The notes below the pieces were generated by a model, which saw only the letters and a list, made by a program, of their open reading frames with translations, was not told where the DNA came from and searched no databases. Source: Artemia franciscana (Eukaryota; Arthropoda; Branchiopoda; Anostraca; Artemiidae). From it: DNA of 64,000 nt. The position numbers were made by a program, and so were the translations under genes. This document shows, piece after piece, positions 12,401 to 21,008 of the stretch; position 1 is the first letter of the stretch; each line of letters opens with the position of its first letter. The stretch covers positions 33,773,354 through 33,837,353 of the forward strand of contig NC_088883.1 of the NCBI RefSeq assembly GCF_032884065.1. The letters are read 5' to 3'.

Positions 12401-15400
12401 ACAATCCCTAGCGGCTCTGCTGATTTCCGTTCTATGGCCCTTCAACCAGGAAGTGCAAGGGGGCTTGGGGCCAACCATCCTGTGTTTTCGTACGCCCTTC
12501 CTTCCCCAGATTTCTACAGGTGCCCATTTAGAGCTGGGTCGACTCTGACTAAGCTTGCAGAGTCACATCACTCACCCCGTTCATTATAAATAATTCAATT
12601 CGTTTTCAATTCGTTTATTAACAAAACAACAAATCACACACTATAAACTAACTACACCCTAAGAGAGCACTGCCCGTAACGGGCAGTATATAACCAGCGA
12701 CACCAGGACTCGAACTCATGTCCTCTGGAACCAACTGTCTTAAGTCTAGCGCGCTAACCACTTGGCTAGGACGGCTCTAAACAGATATATGGGGCTTTCG
12801 GAAATAGTCTGAAACCCCCAGAAAAATTGCGTCGGATCGAAATAAAAATTACACCATTAGAATTACCATAGCCGAAAACCGAAATGGACTGAATATAATA
12901 TAAAATATATTATACAATACAAAATAATATATATTTTATAAAATAATAAATAAAGCATATTAAATAATAAATAAATATACAAAAAAAAAATTATTATATT
13001 ATAAATTATACAATGTAAAAATATAACTACAAAAGCAAATGTAAATAGTTATCAATAGACAGCACCAGTATGAAGCAACAAAACTGAGCAAACCTAAATT
13101 TTTCTTAGAGTGCTTAATAACTTTTCTAGACTTTCAAAAACAAAAAAAGATCATGAGCAATTGATTTAATTTTTGTTGTTCCTTACTCATTAACAAAATG
13201 GGATCTTTTATAGCATATTGTTTCATCATTAAAGCTAAATAAAATTCAAAATCAGGATGATTAGAAAAACCAAGATATGGTAACCATCCTGAAGATAAAA
13301 GAACTTAAGGTAGAGCTAGAGAATTAAAACGATTATAGTGACTTTCTAATTAAAAAATCGTGGAGAGAAATTGCAGTACGAAAGCTTGCAGAAATACAAG
13401 AACGGAGAGATTTCATTGTATGTACTAATTATACAGCATATACTTCATATCCCTTGGGGGCAAAGGACTATAAGAGATACTTGAGTGAAGAAAAGACTCA
13501 AACAATATCAGAAGGATGTCAAATTTATCTCTTGACCCTAATATTATTATTATTATTAATATTATATAATATTAATATAATATAATTAATATAATTATAA
13601 TATTATTAATACTAGAAGGCTCCAGACCAATAATTAAAAGTTGGCAGTTTTCTGCCTTAAATCTTAGACCAAAATTTTGAAAAGCTATATATACGTGATC
13701 TAGTCAACAAGACATGCTTAAATTATTTCATTTTTTTCATACTTTTCATGAGTTTGTTGAACACATATCTTGTCCTCAATTCTTGGTAAAGATTTCTGTT
13801 ACATTCTTTATTTTGTTTTTCTTCTCTTTTTTTAATCGAAAGAGATATCGAGATGCATGAGGGCTTTGTTCATATTTTTTATTGTGAAAGTCTTCGCGTT
13901 TTTGTCAGCTTCCTTTTCCGGTTCTAGTTCATTTATTACAAACAATTTAAAAAATTAATAATTAGTTGCAATTTTCTAGCAGAGGGAAGCTCATTATGTA
14001 GACATAAAAAAATGATATTTTTTTTTAAACTATAAAAGTATTGTTCTTTCTCACTTTCATTATGGATTTCAAAACTTTATAATTATTGCTGTTTGGAAAG
14101 AGATTTGATTGACCCAATAACATCTTTTCTATTATTATTTTTTATTGTCAATTGAATTATTGTCCGCAAGTTTTTTATAAAGTTGGATTTTTTGAAATCT
14201 TCGAAATAGCTAATTATTTGAAATGTAGTGCCGGTTCCAGTCTTAATTTCACATCATTGAATTAGTTAAGCTCAGTAACGAAAAAAATATATTTATATAT
14301 GTTTAGTAATAAAAATGAATGTTAAGCCAGTTTACTTAGAAATTCTGTTGAGGCTTATAATAGACATTTTAAAACATTTATTAGGAACAAGGCTATATCC
14401 AGGATTTTTGCTTGGGGAGGGGGAGGGATACGAAATTTTTTTATCAAAAGTTTGTTTATGCATTATTCGCTACGATTTGACGAATCAGAAGAAAACATGG
14501 GGGATGGGGGTCCAAACACACTCCCCTCCCTAGATACGGCCTTGATTAGGAATGTTTCAAACTGCAGAGTTATGAGGCTAAAGTGGCATTGTTTGTTGAG
14601 GCTTTATTTTGGAGAATAACATAATTCACAGTTTCATTTATTTTTTGCTTAGCGCAGAATGTGTTGAAGTACCAGGACAGTGACAATGAAATTTGACTAT
14701 TGAATTGGTCAAGTGGAAACTTGATCTGGTGTCTGGTATCTGGTGTATCTGGTGTTTCTAGTATTCCCTGGTCTTTAGTTAAAGTACGAAGGATAGTGGA
14801 GATGAAATATGATTGTTTGAACTGGTTAAGTGGAAACTTGCACAACCGTAGAGATAAAGAATTAGTAAAAAATCTTGATTCAATTTTTAATGAAAAAACC
14901 TTCCATGTGCAGTTATGCAGTCTTTAATAGCAGTAGATGCGGAATTACAAAGAAAAACATGGGTAAATAATAAGTTAAAAACATATGATGTAACCCTCCT
15001 TTGAGGTCTTAGAAAGAGTTTAAAGTTGAAATTTTTACGGAGTAAAAGCGTCGTCAAATTTGGCCAATTAGTTTCGCTTGTTTGATTCCACAATTTTATG
15101 TGGCAACACTGACGAAAATATGATAGTGCCTTAGAAACTCTAAAGACAAATATTAGAGAATCGTGGTTGTTGGGTATGAATAGACTTACTTAAGATCTTT
15201 TTGACCTGTCATTTTTTTTGCAGTAGGGGCTGCTAAATTAAAAAAAAGAAACATGGGCGAATAACAAGCTAAAAACATATGGCACAAAACAGCTTAAGAG
15301 TGCATAGCTTTCTTTTGAAAGTGTAGGTGTCTTTGGAAATCACCAGGCTGTAATATTCGAAATTTTACGGAGTTACGCTTGTTACGCTTAGTTAGTTTTG

Positions 15401-17981
15401 CCTGTTTATTTTCGCGATTCAACGTGGCAACACTGACAAAAATGTGATACTGCCTCAGACACTACAAAAGAAAAAATCTTTAAAAATCGCGGTTTTTTGG
15501 CTATGAATATACATAAGATAGATCTTTTTTACCCATCTTTTTTGGATCATTTTTTGGTAGTAGGGGCTTCTAAATTTAAAAACAGAAATATGGGCAAATA
15601 ACAAGCTAAAACTTCTGGCATTAAAAAAGCTTAAGAAGGTGTAGCTTTCATTTGAAGCTGTAGATGTCCTTGGTAATCAACAGGTTGTTAATGCTTATGT
15701 TTTTACGGGTGAAAAATGCTGTCAAATTTAACTAATTAGTTTTGCTTGTTTATCCATGACTCAACGTGGTAACACTGACGAAAATTTGATACTGCCTTAG
15801 ATAAATTCAGAAGGAACATCTTTGAAAATCGTGGTTATTGGGTATGAATAGACCTAGGATAGTTCTTTTTGACCCGTCATTTTTTTGTAGTAGGGGCTGC
15901 TAAATTTATAGAAAAAAGAAACATGGGCAAAAAACATGCTAAAAACGTAAGGCACAAAACACCGTAAGAAAGTATAGCTTTCCTTTGAAAGTGTGGGCGT
16001 CCTTGTAAATCAACAGGCTATTAATGTTTGAATTTTACTTTTTCAATTTGAGGTTGTCAAATTTAACTAATTAGTTTCCCTTGCTGTATTTCCACGACTC
16101 AACGTTGCAGCACTGACGAAAATGTGTTCCTTCCTTAGAAAATCTAAAAGAAACCCCCCTCCCCCCAAAAATCCAAGGTTTTGGCACGTAGTGCCGATGC
16201 CTGGGAATTTTGGGTATCTTAGGCGTCTTAATTCAGCTTATGTGTCCGCACTTGTCAGCAAACTTGACGGTTTTGTCGGTAAATTCTTTATATCCCCCCT
16301 CCAAACTTAAAACTCTAGCTTCGCCCCCGCCTAGGGGTGGTAGTGCCCCTGGGTAAAATTAATTACAGCGCCACCTCCCGACTAAAATAAGTAAAAAAGT
16401 TAAATCGAAGTGGAAATTTGATCAAAGTGGACAACCTCCAATCGTGACCTCCCCTATCTGTGGCGCCCGGGGCAGCTTATCTGGTTTCTCCCCATCCCCC
16501 TTTAAAAGACTCTCGGTGTACCTAGCGTGAATATAACCGCAAAATTTAATTAAATTAAACAGGTCCAATGGAAATAAAAAATTACTGGTGTCACTACCAG
16601 TACAGTATCACTGTACCACTAAGAGTGGCCACAGTGCAACTGACCCAACAGAACTAGAACCAATCAAAATAATATATTTAAATTACTGAAGTCCAAAAAT
16701 TACGTGGTTGATAGCTTCTAGGTGCTGACAGTTTAAGAAAGTTTAGTTTTCCTTTAAAAGTGTGGCTGTCCTTGTAAATCATAACCGCATAGGTCGCAAA
16801 AATACATCAAAATTACTGCCTGAGCTTGGCGACCCCATAAAAAGGACAGAAAAAGGAATAACATATTCCCCGTTCACTGCCCGTGTGTTTTGCGTTGTCA
16901 AGATTTGTAAAAATTCAAACATTAGTAGCCTGTTGATTTACAAAAACACCCACACTTTTTAAGGAAAACTATACTATCTGGTGCTGACAAGTGTGCTCGC
17001 AACGTCATTTAAGTTATCTACAGCTTTAAGTTAAATGTTATCAATTATTATTAAATCATTATTAAATTATTAAATTATAAACAATTATTATTAAATTAAA
17101 TGCTTCAAGTTATCTTCATCGTGGTTGTAGTCTCTACAGCTTTAAGTCTAAGAATTACAGTATTAAGTCTTGAAACTTATAAAGAAATGAAAAATAACTA
17201 AAAAATCAAGTTTGTTTTGACCCAGGCTTAAATTTCAGGAAATAGGCAAATTATTTTGTTTCAAGCTATTTTTTTCTATTAATCAACAATATTTTTCTAT
17301 TATACAACAATATAGGCTAATAAATCGTAAGCTAATTCAAGAACAAAAGGTTGTCAAATTTCTTATTGGAAAAAGAACTTTTTCCATCTTCGATCTAAAG
17401 AATAGTTAATTGAATATATTTTGAAATATTTATATGTTTCTTATAGATAACTTAAGAATTTTTTATTGGAATGCTGAATGGATTTTTCCTTTTCTTTTTA
17501 CAAATTTATTATAATTTATTGTCTTGCAATTTTTTTGCTAAGTAACTTCTGATTTTTAGGCCTCTTATTACACTTGCTGCATCTTTCTTTGTGGTTTTCA
17601 TGTTTTCGGTTTGGAGTACCTAGCGTGAATGTCCAATTCGGGACATACCAAAATTCGGGTTTCACAACGTCTTTAAAGTTAGGTATTCGAAACGTGGAAA
17701 CACGAGAGTTTGTCATTATTATTGCTATTTGATTGTGTTTTTTGTCTACTGATGATCTTTGTCTGACATTGCGTTGAATATAGCTATACTTTATGCTGCT
17801 TAAATTTTTTTTTTTGTTAAATAATTTTTTTTATTTCAGATCAATTGTTCGAGAGGAGGGATTTTCTGCTTTCATGAAGGGTGCTGGGTGCAGAGTAATG
17901 GTGATAGCACCCCTTTTCGGCATTGCACAAACAGTATATTATTTGGGTGTGGCTGAGAGAATCCTTGGGATCAAAAATTGA
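1..17981 (+). CDS. SLC25A22: Mitochondrial glutamate carrier, last four coding exons (5' part outside window)
   Basis: Exons 1-91, 6996-7181, 11172-11328 and 17840-17981 join in phase (91+186+157+142 = 576 nt) to encode the C-terminal 191 residues of an SLC25 carrier. The family moves glutamate with a proton across the mitochondrial inner membrane. Seen in the sequence: two copies of the carrier signature Px[D/E]xx[K/R], as [12 protein letters not shown] in the first exon and [12 protein letters not shown] in the third; [14 protein letters not shown] in the second exon; and [14 protein letters not shown] near the C terminus. These match human SLC25A22/SLC25A18 closely (known: [39 protein letters not shown]). 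The human protein is 323 residues, so roughly the first 40% is off the left edge. Introns are 6.9, 4.0 and 6.5 kb, all GT-AG. Phases are 1, 1 and 2. No stop or frameshift is seen, so the gene looks functional. Assignment between SLC25A22 and its paralogue SLC25A18 is not possible. Confidence 0.93.
100..775 (+). repeat. Three diverged tandem copies next to the carrier exon donor
   Basis: Blocks at about 100-330, 440-645 and 650-775 share the order T-rich run, CAAA(T/C)A-C-ATGCT, GGAACTG or AGAACTGGCACAG, TTTTAAAA, ACTTTTCATC and then CTGGTA(A/G)GT. Each copy contains a donor-like GGTAAGT or GGTAGGT. Seen directly; the origin is not known. Confidence 0.55.
780..1300 (+). repeat. Intron segment with a ~95-bp tandem duplication
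   Basis: A phrase containing TGTGTGGT(C/T)TCAAAT and GTGAAC(A/T)GTTTTAGGTGAT occurs at about 988-1065 and again at about 1083-1157. Nothing else is recognisable here. Confidence 0.5.
1312..1346. repeat. GC-rich 35-nt hairpin in AT-rich intron
   Basis: GCTGGGACCC at the left pairs with GGGCCCCAGC at the right (one mismatch) and encloses a second stem, CGGCGGC/GCCGACG, around TTC. The hairpin stands out against the surrounding AT-rich sequence. It probably marks the terminus of a mobile element, but I cannot name the family. Confidence 0.5.
1995..2605 (-). mobile_element. Truncated copy of the palindrome-bearing element also found at 37550-39298
   Basis: This segment is the reverse complement of the left ~600 bp of the element at 37550-39298. 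The shared landmarks include GTAAGGAGCGACATTAAAAC, TTGCGGAGGGG, CGGAGAGCCAAAATCAAACA and GGAGGGCAACTAGGCCTCC. It contains a near-perfect palindrome with arms at about 2329-2447 and 2485-2603 around a 37-nt centre. The other end of the element is missing. Confidence 0.75.
2654..2683. repeat. Perfect 12-bp hairpin
   Basis: AAACGGCATGGC and GCCATGCCGTTT are perfect inverted repeats around a CTGGCT loop, followed by GACTATTGATT repeated twice. It is a possible transposon terminus. It is not a terminator in a eukaryotic setting. Confidence 0.55.
3101..3427 (+). mobile_element. tRNA-derived SINE, full-length-looking copy 1
   Basis: The 5' head is tRNA-like: an A-box-like TGGTCGGTTGGTGCGCTGG and a B-box GGGTTCGAATCCC spaced as in a tRNA gene. 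A non-tRNA body follows, with the landmarks AAGCTTAGCCAGAGTCGACC, CTGGGGAAGG and TTGCACTTCCTGGCTGAAGG. It ends at GGACTGTAAAG plus a T-rich tail. Two other copies on the opposite strand (12406-12776 and 33478-33755) confirm that this is a family. Pol III transcription from the internal boxes is expected from the class. Confidence 0.85.
3754..4640 (-). mobile_element. 5'-truncated non-LTR retrotransposon, ORF2 C terminus with zinc-knuckle domain
   Basis: A continuous - strand frame (about 4613 to 3867, ~248 codons) encodes a helix-rich LINE ORF2 tail. Landmarks are [39 protein letters not shown] and then a Cys/His knuckle, [21 protein letters not shown]. This has the CxxC...HxxxxC layout of the zinc-binding domain that follows many LINE reverse transcriptases. 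The stop codon is followed by a 3' UTR ending in TGGAATAAATTATTATTATT, a short (TTA)n tail typical of LINE 3' ends. The RT core is absent, consistent with 5' truncation on insertion. The surviving frame has no internal stops, so the insertion may be fairly young. The clade is not resolved. Confidence 0.75.
4645..5007. other. Intron sequence, no gene seen
   Basis: Only one dispersed phrase is recognised: AGTATATTTACATATAAAAAA...GCCAACTA(C)TCA, which recurs diverged near 6572-6615. Confidence 0.5.
5008..5640 (+). repeat. Two tandem copies of a ~320-bp unit
   Basis: Copies at about 5008-5327 and 5328-5640 share GATGTGCCTCTTAAACTT, GACGGCAGTCGATAGCTC, TTGATGAGCTGATCAAAGTA and CTGAAACCAAAAATAGGCCG. 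Copy 1 carries a short (TA)n absent from copy 2. The unit is non-coding. Confidence 0.85.
5985..6960 (+). repeat. Diverged direct repeat flanking a microsatellite
   Basis: The segment at about 5990-6160 (AGAAAAGATGAGATTAAGTT, TTTCATGTGCTTAATT, AATTAACGATATT) recurs at about 6765-6880 (AGAAAAGATGAAATTAAGTT, TTCATGTTCTTAATT, AATCAACGATATT). A smaller duplication, TTTGGTGATTGATGAATTTA and its neighbour, lies at 6663-6730. Confidence 0.6.
6407..6518 (+). repeat. (CT)n microsatellite, about 110 bp
   Basis: An almost uninterrupted CT dinucleotide run, with TTTTT interruptions near its 3' end. It makes spurious Ser/Leu frames on the + strand. Confidence 0.97.
6996..7181 (+). CDS. SLC25A22: Glutamate carrier exon (matrix loop to transmembrane helix)
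   Basis: The acceptor is CCTTCTATAG at 6995 and the donor is G|GTAAGA at 7182. It begins in phase 1 with Gly-Gly-Ala-Ala and carries [19 protein letters not shown] and [16 protein letters not shown]. The latter is the short matrix helix plus transmembrane segment of the second carrier repeat. A downstream stop follows if the donor is ignored. Confidence 0.93.
7430..7965 (+). repeat. About four tandem copies of a ~115-bp unit with CTCCGACTCC motif
   Basis: Each unit contains CCAGCTCCGACTCCT-GATTCTGAATCCACAGCCCTGTTTTAAAGC, CCTAGATTTTATAAGTTA and TACC-ACTT. Copies begin near 7495, 7610, 7695 and 7780, decaying towards 7960. No coding function is seen. Confidence 0.75.
7966..8890 (+). repeat. 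Tandem satellite-like units, forward orientation of the family at 15020-16140
   Basis: Units of about 206-220 bp contain GTCAGTGTTGCCAC, TTGAGTCATGAAATAAACAA, TAATTAGCTAAATTTG, CAACCTGTTGAATCC and TTTGGTGCCAT. The best pair lies at 8400-8605 and 8606-8815. The reverse complement of the same unit makes the array at 15020-16140 in a different intron of the same gene. Confidence 0.75.
9080..10790 (+). repeat. Nested repeat: ~600-bp units containing short TTATTACCGTTACAATT-like repeats
   Basis: Two levels are visible. Longer units recur at about 9230-9835, 9843-10490 and 10500-10790, sharing TTTCAGAAAAACTAGAAAATT, TGTGCGAGCTC, CGAACAAGCCCTAAAACC and CATGCAAATACTC. Inside them runs of ACCAATGCAGTTATTACCG and close variants repeat with a period near 12 bp. 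Apparent frames here are repeat artefacts. Confidence 0.75.
10791..11171. other. Intron 3' part, no repeat or gene recognised
   Basis: Plain AT-rich intron leading into the acceptor TTTTATAG at 11171. Confidence 0.5.
11172..11328 (+). CDS. SLC25A22: Glutamate carrier exon (third carrier signature)
   Basis: The acceptor is TTTTATAG at 11171 and the donor is AG|GTAAGTC at 11329. It encodes a transmembrane helix ([13 protein letters not shown]), the signature [11 protein letters not shown] and a matrix-side loop ending YTGIPDAFR. It ends in phase 2. The last ~45 nt and the donor are duplicated immediately downstream (see 11284-11396). Confidence 0.93.
11284..11396 (+). repeat. Tandem duplication of exon 3' end plus donor splice site
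   Basis: The last ~45 nt of the carrier exon and its donor (AGGTGCTAACGAACGAGCAT...CTTTAG|GTAAGTCTT) are repeated, diverged, at 11341-11396 (GAGTTGCTACTAAATGAGCA...CTTTAG|GTAAGTCTT). The second donor is intact at 11388. Using it would add 59 nt and read straight into a TAA from the first donor (AGG TAA), so it would truncate the protein. Confidence 0.85.
11700..11880. repeat. AT-only low-complexity tract
   Basis: Overlapping TAATTAAT/TATATAAT palindromes, flanked on both sides by AAATGCTTGCTTAGA (about 11708 and 11863) and by AGAGGTATAATTA (about 11721 and 11844). The flanks form a direct repeat around the tract. Confidence 0.7.
12406..12776 (-). mobile_element. tRNA-derived SINE, copy 2
   Basis: On the - strand it reads CCGTCCTAGCCAAGTGGTTA (A-box region), then GAGTTCGAGTCCTGG (B-box), then the shared body with AAGCTTAGTCAGAGTCGACC, ATCTGGGGAAGG and TTGCACTTCCTGGTTGAAGG. 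A segment with CTGCCCGTTACGGGCAG lies between head and body. It is diverged from copy 1. Confidence 0.85.
12890..13045. repeat. AT-rich low-complexity tract
   Basis: Repeating ATAATATATTATA/AAATAATAAATAAA phrases. Nothing coding. Confidence 0.7.
13046..14387. other. Intron sequence, no gene seen
   Basis: AT-rich, with one (TAATAT)-like run at about 13540-13612. No conserved coding phrase or repeat with a second copy was recognised. Confidence 0.5.
14388..14545. mobile_element. Small fold-back (MITE-like) element, family M, copy 1
   Basis: Ends are AAGGCTATATCCAGGATTTT and its imperfect inverse TAGATACGGCCTTG. A G-rich run (GGGGAGGGGGAGGG) lies inside the left end and a C-rich run inside the right end. 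Length is about 158 bp. Other copies lie at 20831-21008 and 23428-23586. Confidence 0.75.
14680..14850 (+). repeat. ~112-bp diverged tandem duplication
   Basis: TTGAATTGGTCAAGTGGAAA near 14700 recurs as TTGAACTGGTTAAGTGGAAA near 14816, each preceded by GATGAAAT or CAATGAAAT. Confidence 0.6.
15020..16140 (-). repeat. Four tandem units of ~335 bp, reverse orientation of the 7966-8890 family
   Basis: CAACGTGGCAACACTGACGA or a variant recurs near 15100, 15424, 15765 and 16101. Each is preceded by a TTTAACTAATTAGTTTTGC phrase and followed by GTATGAATAGAC, TTTTTGACC and GTAGGGGCTGCTAAATT. The reverse complement matches the units at 7966-8890. Confidence 0.85.
16718..16992. repeat. Inverted repeat related to the same satellite family
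   Basis: GTGCTGACAGTTTAAGAAAG...TTTCCTTTAAAAGTGTGG...TTGTAAATCA at 16722-16780 is mirrored by TGATTTACAAAAACACCCAC...CTATCTGGTGCTGAC at 16935-16990. The fold-back is about 270 bp. Confidence 0.65.
16993..17839. other. Intron 3' part, no gene seen
   Basis: AT-rich. A short AATTATTATTAAAT run lies near 17040-17100. No conserved feature was found before the terminal-exon acceptor. Confidence 0.5.
17840..17981 (+). CDS. SLC25A22: Glutamate carrier terminal coding exon
   Basis: The acceptor is TTTTATTTCAG at 17839. The first base completes the Arg codon split by the intron. It encodes [20 protein letters not shown] and then the last transmembrane helix [11 protein letters not shown], and stops with TGA at 17979-17981. 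The short C-terminal tail (ILGIKN) is compatible with glutamate carriers. Confidence 0.93.
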
Positions 17982-18247
17982 CTTAAATCTACTTATGTAG
18001 GGTGTATGGACTAGTTTTCGAACTGTAGACAAAAATTATGCTTGACGAAGATCTATCAATGAAACCGAACTTTCGTATATATTTTAATGAAAAATTCATT
18101 TACACAATCTCGTGAGATTTTAAAATCTGGGCATCAGTTTATATAAAGTTAATTTGAGCGATAGTTGAACATCATAAACGCATAGTTGAGATTTCTATTT
18201 TTTGGAATTTTGCTTATCTGGATTTTCCTGGTAATTGCGTAGAAGTA

Positions 18248-18415
18248 ATAATGGAAGCATGGACACATAGGGTGTGGAAGGGACTGGCCGCCCCTGAAAT
18301 CTTGAATTATCCTAATTTCTGGAAAATATATTTAAATTTTCAAAAAATGTTTGCTTTTCTAATAGTCTCCTCCCCCCCCCCCCCCTAAAAAAACTACGCC
18401 TGGACTTGGATGGCT
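18248..18415. mobile_element. Decayed family M MITE-like remnant
   Basis: A C-run (18369-18386) is followed by AAAAAACTACGCCTGGA, resembling the right end of family M. The left end is weak. Confidence 0.4.
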
Positions 18416-19904
18416 GGATACTATCATAGGAGAAAACTAGAACGGTATATTTTAAGCTTCATTCTTGCTCTAAAATTTGAACTTCCCTGAATGTGACGTC
18501 GCCTCTCAAGGACTGAGCTCGAAGCTTAGCCGTCTGAAGACAAATCCCGTATTTAAACTTTTTGTTATCCCAAAATAGCACGTCTCTTAGGTCTGTGGTA
18601 TTTGAGCCTTTCAGAAGCCAAAACTATTAAGTCCTCTTTTAAATTTGGATTCTAACCATTAACACATGGCTAACTCTTAACTTTGTATCTTTATCCTTTT
18701 CTCTAAATTACCAATATAATGCATTGACACAAAATATTATTTTGTGTCAATATTTATAAATGAGTTTTAATTTTGAATAACTGTACGTGTTCATTTGTAC
18801 AATCAAATTATATGAGAGTTATACCAAAAATAATAATAAACATTTTCCTCAAGAATAGACTACTTTATTTTCATCAATTTACAAAAAACAAATAATTGAA
18901 CAAGTGATTTTTTAATTAAGCATGGCTTAATTAATTAATTAAACTACGTCATCAATAATGCAAAAACAGGATTATTGAATATTTCTGTAATCAATCACAT
19001 CAATGAACACCTACTTACCCTGGAGATTTCTTGGTAAAAAAAAAAATGGTAGAATAATCAAAACCAATGATGTGTCTCCTTTTAAAAATTTTCCGCTGTT
19101 TTCTAATTTTAATTTTTTTTTTTTTTTTTTAATTCAAAAAATGGGAATAGGTGCTCTCCTTGAATTTTCTTTCTTTTTTTCTCTCTTACTGACTTGACTA
19201 ATTTTGCCTCTGAAAGGCTCATCTATGGCCTGAATAGTATTTACGATTGAACTAAAATACCTACTTCTGGAACTGATTTAGTGTAACAAAAAAAAACAGT
19301 TTTAAATATTCCAAAAGTTGTCTTTTTTTTAGTATTGTCATTACATATGCTTCTTCTTCTAGAGGACGAAATCTAGCTACATTTTTCATAAATAATCGAC
19401 TTATTAACCTTCTCGATCCATTAAATTGTTTTATTTATTTCTTCTATTTCAGAAGAAGAAGAAAAAGTCGAGACTCGAGTATATTTTTCTTCGAAGCTAA
19501 TTTTTGTCTACAGTCCAGAATGTGGTCTTCGGACTGTTTTTTACCTTCAGTCCAAAATGACTTCAGTTTTATGTCTTTCTATGTTTGTCTTAACTTTTTA
19601 CTTCAGGATTTTGTCTAATCAAATAGCAGCATTATTTCGCTTGTGGGCGGACCACCTTCGCTATATCCTAGGATTTCGCCTATATTACCACCCAACATTT
19701 CTCGTCCTTATTCTATATTTTTTCTGTTTTGTTACCATTCAAACTTTCATTTCTCCTTTAATCTATTTTATCTCTTATCTTTTCACTACTCTACAAAAAG
19801 TAGTTGTAATTTTACAAATAGTCCTCTAGTATTTTTAAGACCCCTTCCTCTGACAAAGATTTTGGGTGAAAAGATACATACACAGGTAGGATTTGGGGTC
19901 CATA
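18416..19904. other. Intergenic or 3' UTR sequence, no further gene seen
   Basis: Contains the candidate poly(A) signal at 18835, several T-tracts, and a small inverted repeat, GACACAAAATATTATTTTGTGTC, at about 18726-18748. No recognisable protein. Confidence 0.5.
18835..18840 (+). promoter_or_regulatory. Candidate poly(A) signal for the glutamate carrier gene
   Basis: An AATAAA about 850 nt after the stop codon and the first canonical + strand hexamer noticed downstream. Unsupported by transcript data. Confidence 0.3.
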
Positions 19905-20590
19905 CGCCCAAATTCTGACGATTTTTTTTTTCATATGTGCCCAAATTCTAAGCTCTGGTGATTTTTTTTTTTTGCTATTTACACCAAAATTCTGTTGTTT
20001 TTTGTTTGTTTTTTTTCATATGTGCCCAAATTCTGAGTTCTGACGTTTTTTTTCCCTAATACGGCCAAATTCAAACGATTTTTTTTTATATGCGCTCAAA
20101 TTCTGAAGATTTTTTTCCATATGCGCTCAATTTCTCAGTTCTGACAGTTTTTTTTAAGTTCTGGCGATTTTTTTTTCATATACAGCCAAATTCTGAAGAT
20201 TTTTTTTTTGTATGCGCCCAAACTCTGAGTTCTGACATTTTTTTTTTATATATATACACCCAAATTCTTACAATTTTTTTTTTATATATATACACCCAAA
20301 TTCTTACAATTTTTTTTTTATATGCGCTCAAATTCTGAAGATTTTTTCATATGCGTCCAATTTCTGAGTTCTGACAGTTTTCTTTCATTTTTTTTTTTTC
20401 TAAGCTCTGACAATTTATTTTCCATACACGCCTCAATTCTACCGATTTTTTCCATATGCGCCCGATTTCTGAGTTCTGACAATTTTTTTCATATACGCCC
20501 AAATTCTGAAGATTTTTTTCCATACACGCCCAAATTCTGAGCTTTGAGGATTGTTTCCCATATACGCCCAAATTCTGATAATTTATTTTC
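19905..20590 (+). repeat. Minisatellite of ~35-bp units (CCCAAATTCTGA...GATTTTTTT-CATATGCG)
   Basis: About 17 units combine CGCCCAAATTCTGA, an optional GTTCTGACG, a T7-T10 run and CATATGCG or CATATACG. Units vary by loss of the GTTCTGA part. T-runs on the + strand make spurious Phe-rich frames. Confidence 0.85.
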
Positions 20591-20830
20591 GAAGGGCTAA
20601 ACAAAGGAATCCTTACATAGTTAAAACTCATCCCCTTATTGATCTCATTTTTAATTTAGGTGATCATAAACTTTGTATTAATGAATTTATTAATATTAAA
20701 CTATTATACTTTCTATTAAGTCAATATAAAACATAAGGTTTGAAGTGCCTGTTTTGGCCAATAGCAAATCGCCAGAATTCGAAACACTGCCTAAATTTTT
20801 GAACTGAGATATAATTTCCTGCTGAGCGAG

Positions 20831-21008
20831 GCAAGGCCGTATCCAGAAGTGGAGGTTATGGAGTTTGAACCCCCTTCCATCCGAAATTTTAGCCCAATTC
20901 GTAAAAACGGAATAAGAAACGTACAAAAAACTAATTCTCTGCGTGTTTTTTAAACTTTTTTGTACCCCCCCCCCCCCCTCGAAGGAAGATCCTGGATACA
21001 CCCTTGCT
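20831..21008. mobile_element. Family M MITE-like element, copy 2
   Basis: GCAAGGCCGTATCCAG at the left and CTGGATACACCCTTGC at the right are inverted repeats. A C14 run lies inside the right end. Length is about 178 bp. Confidence 0.8.

Noticed and set aside
20090-20631. Phe/Ser/Asp-rich frames on both strands
   Set aside because: They follow the ~35-bp minisatellite with T-runs.
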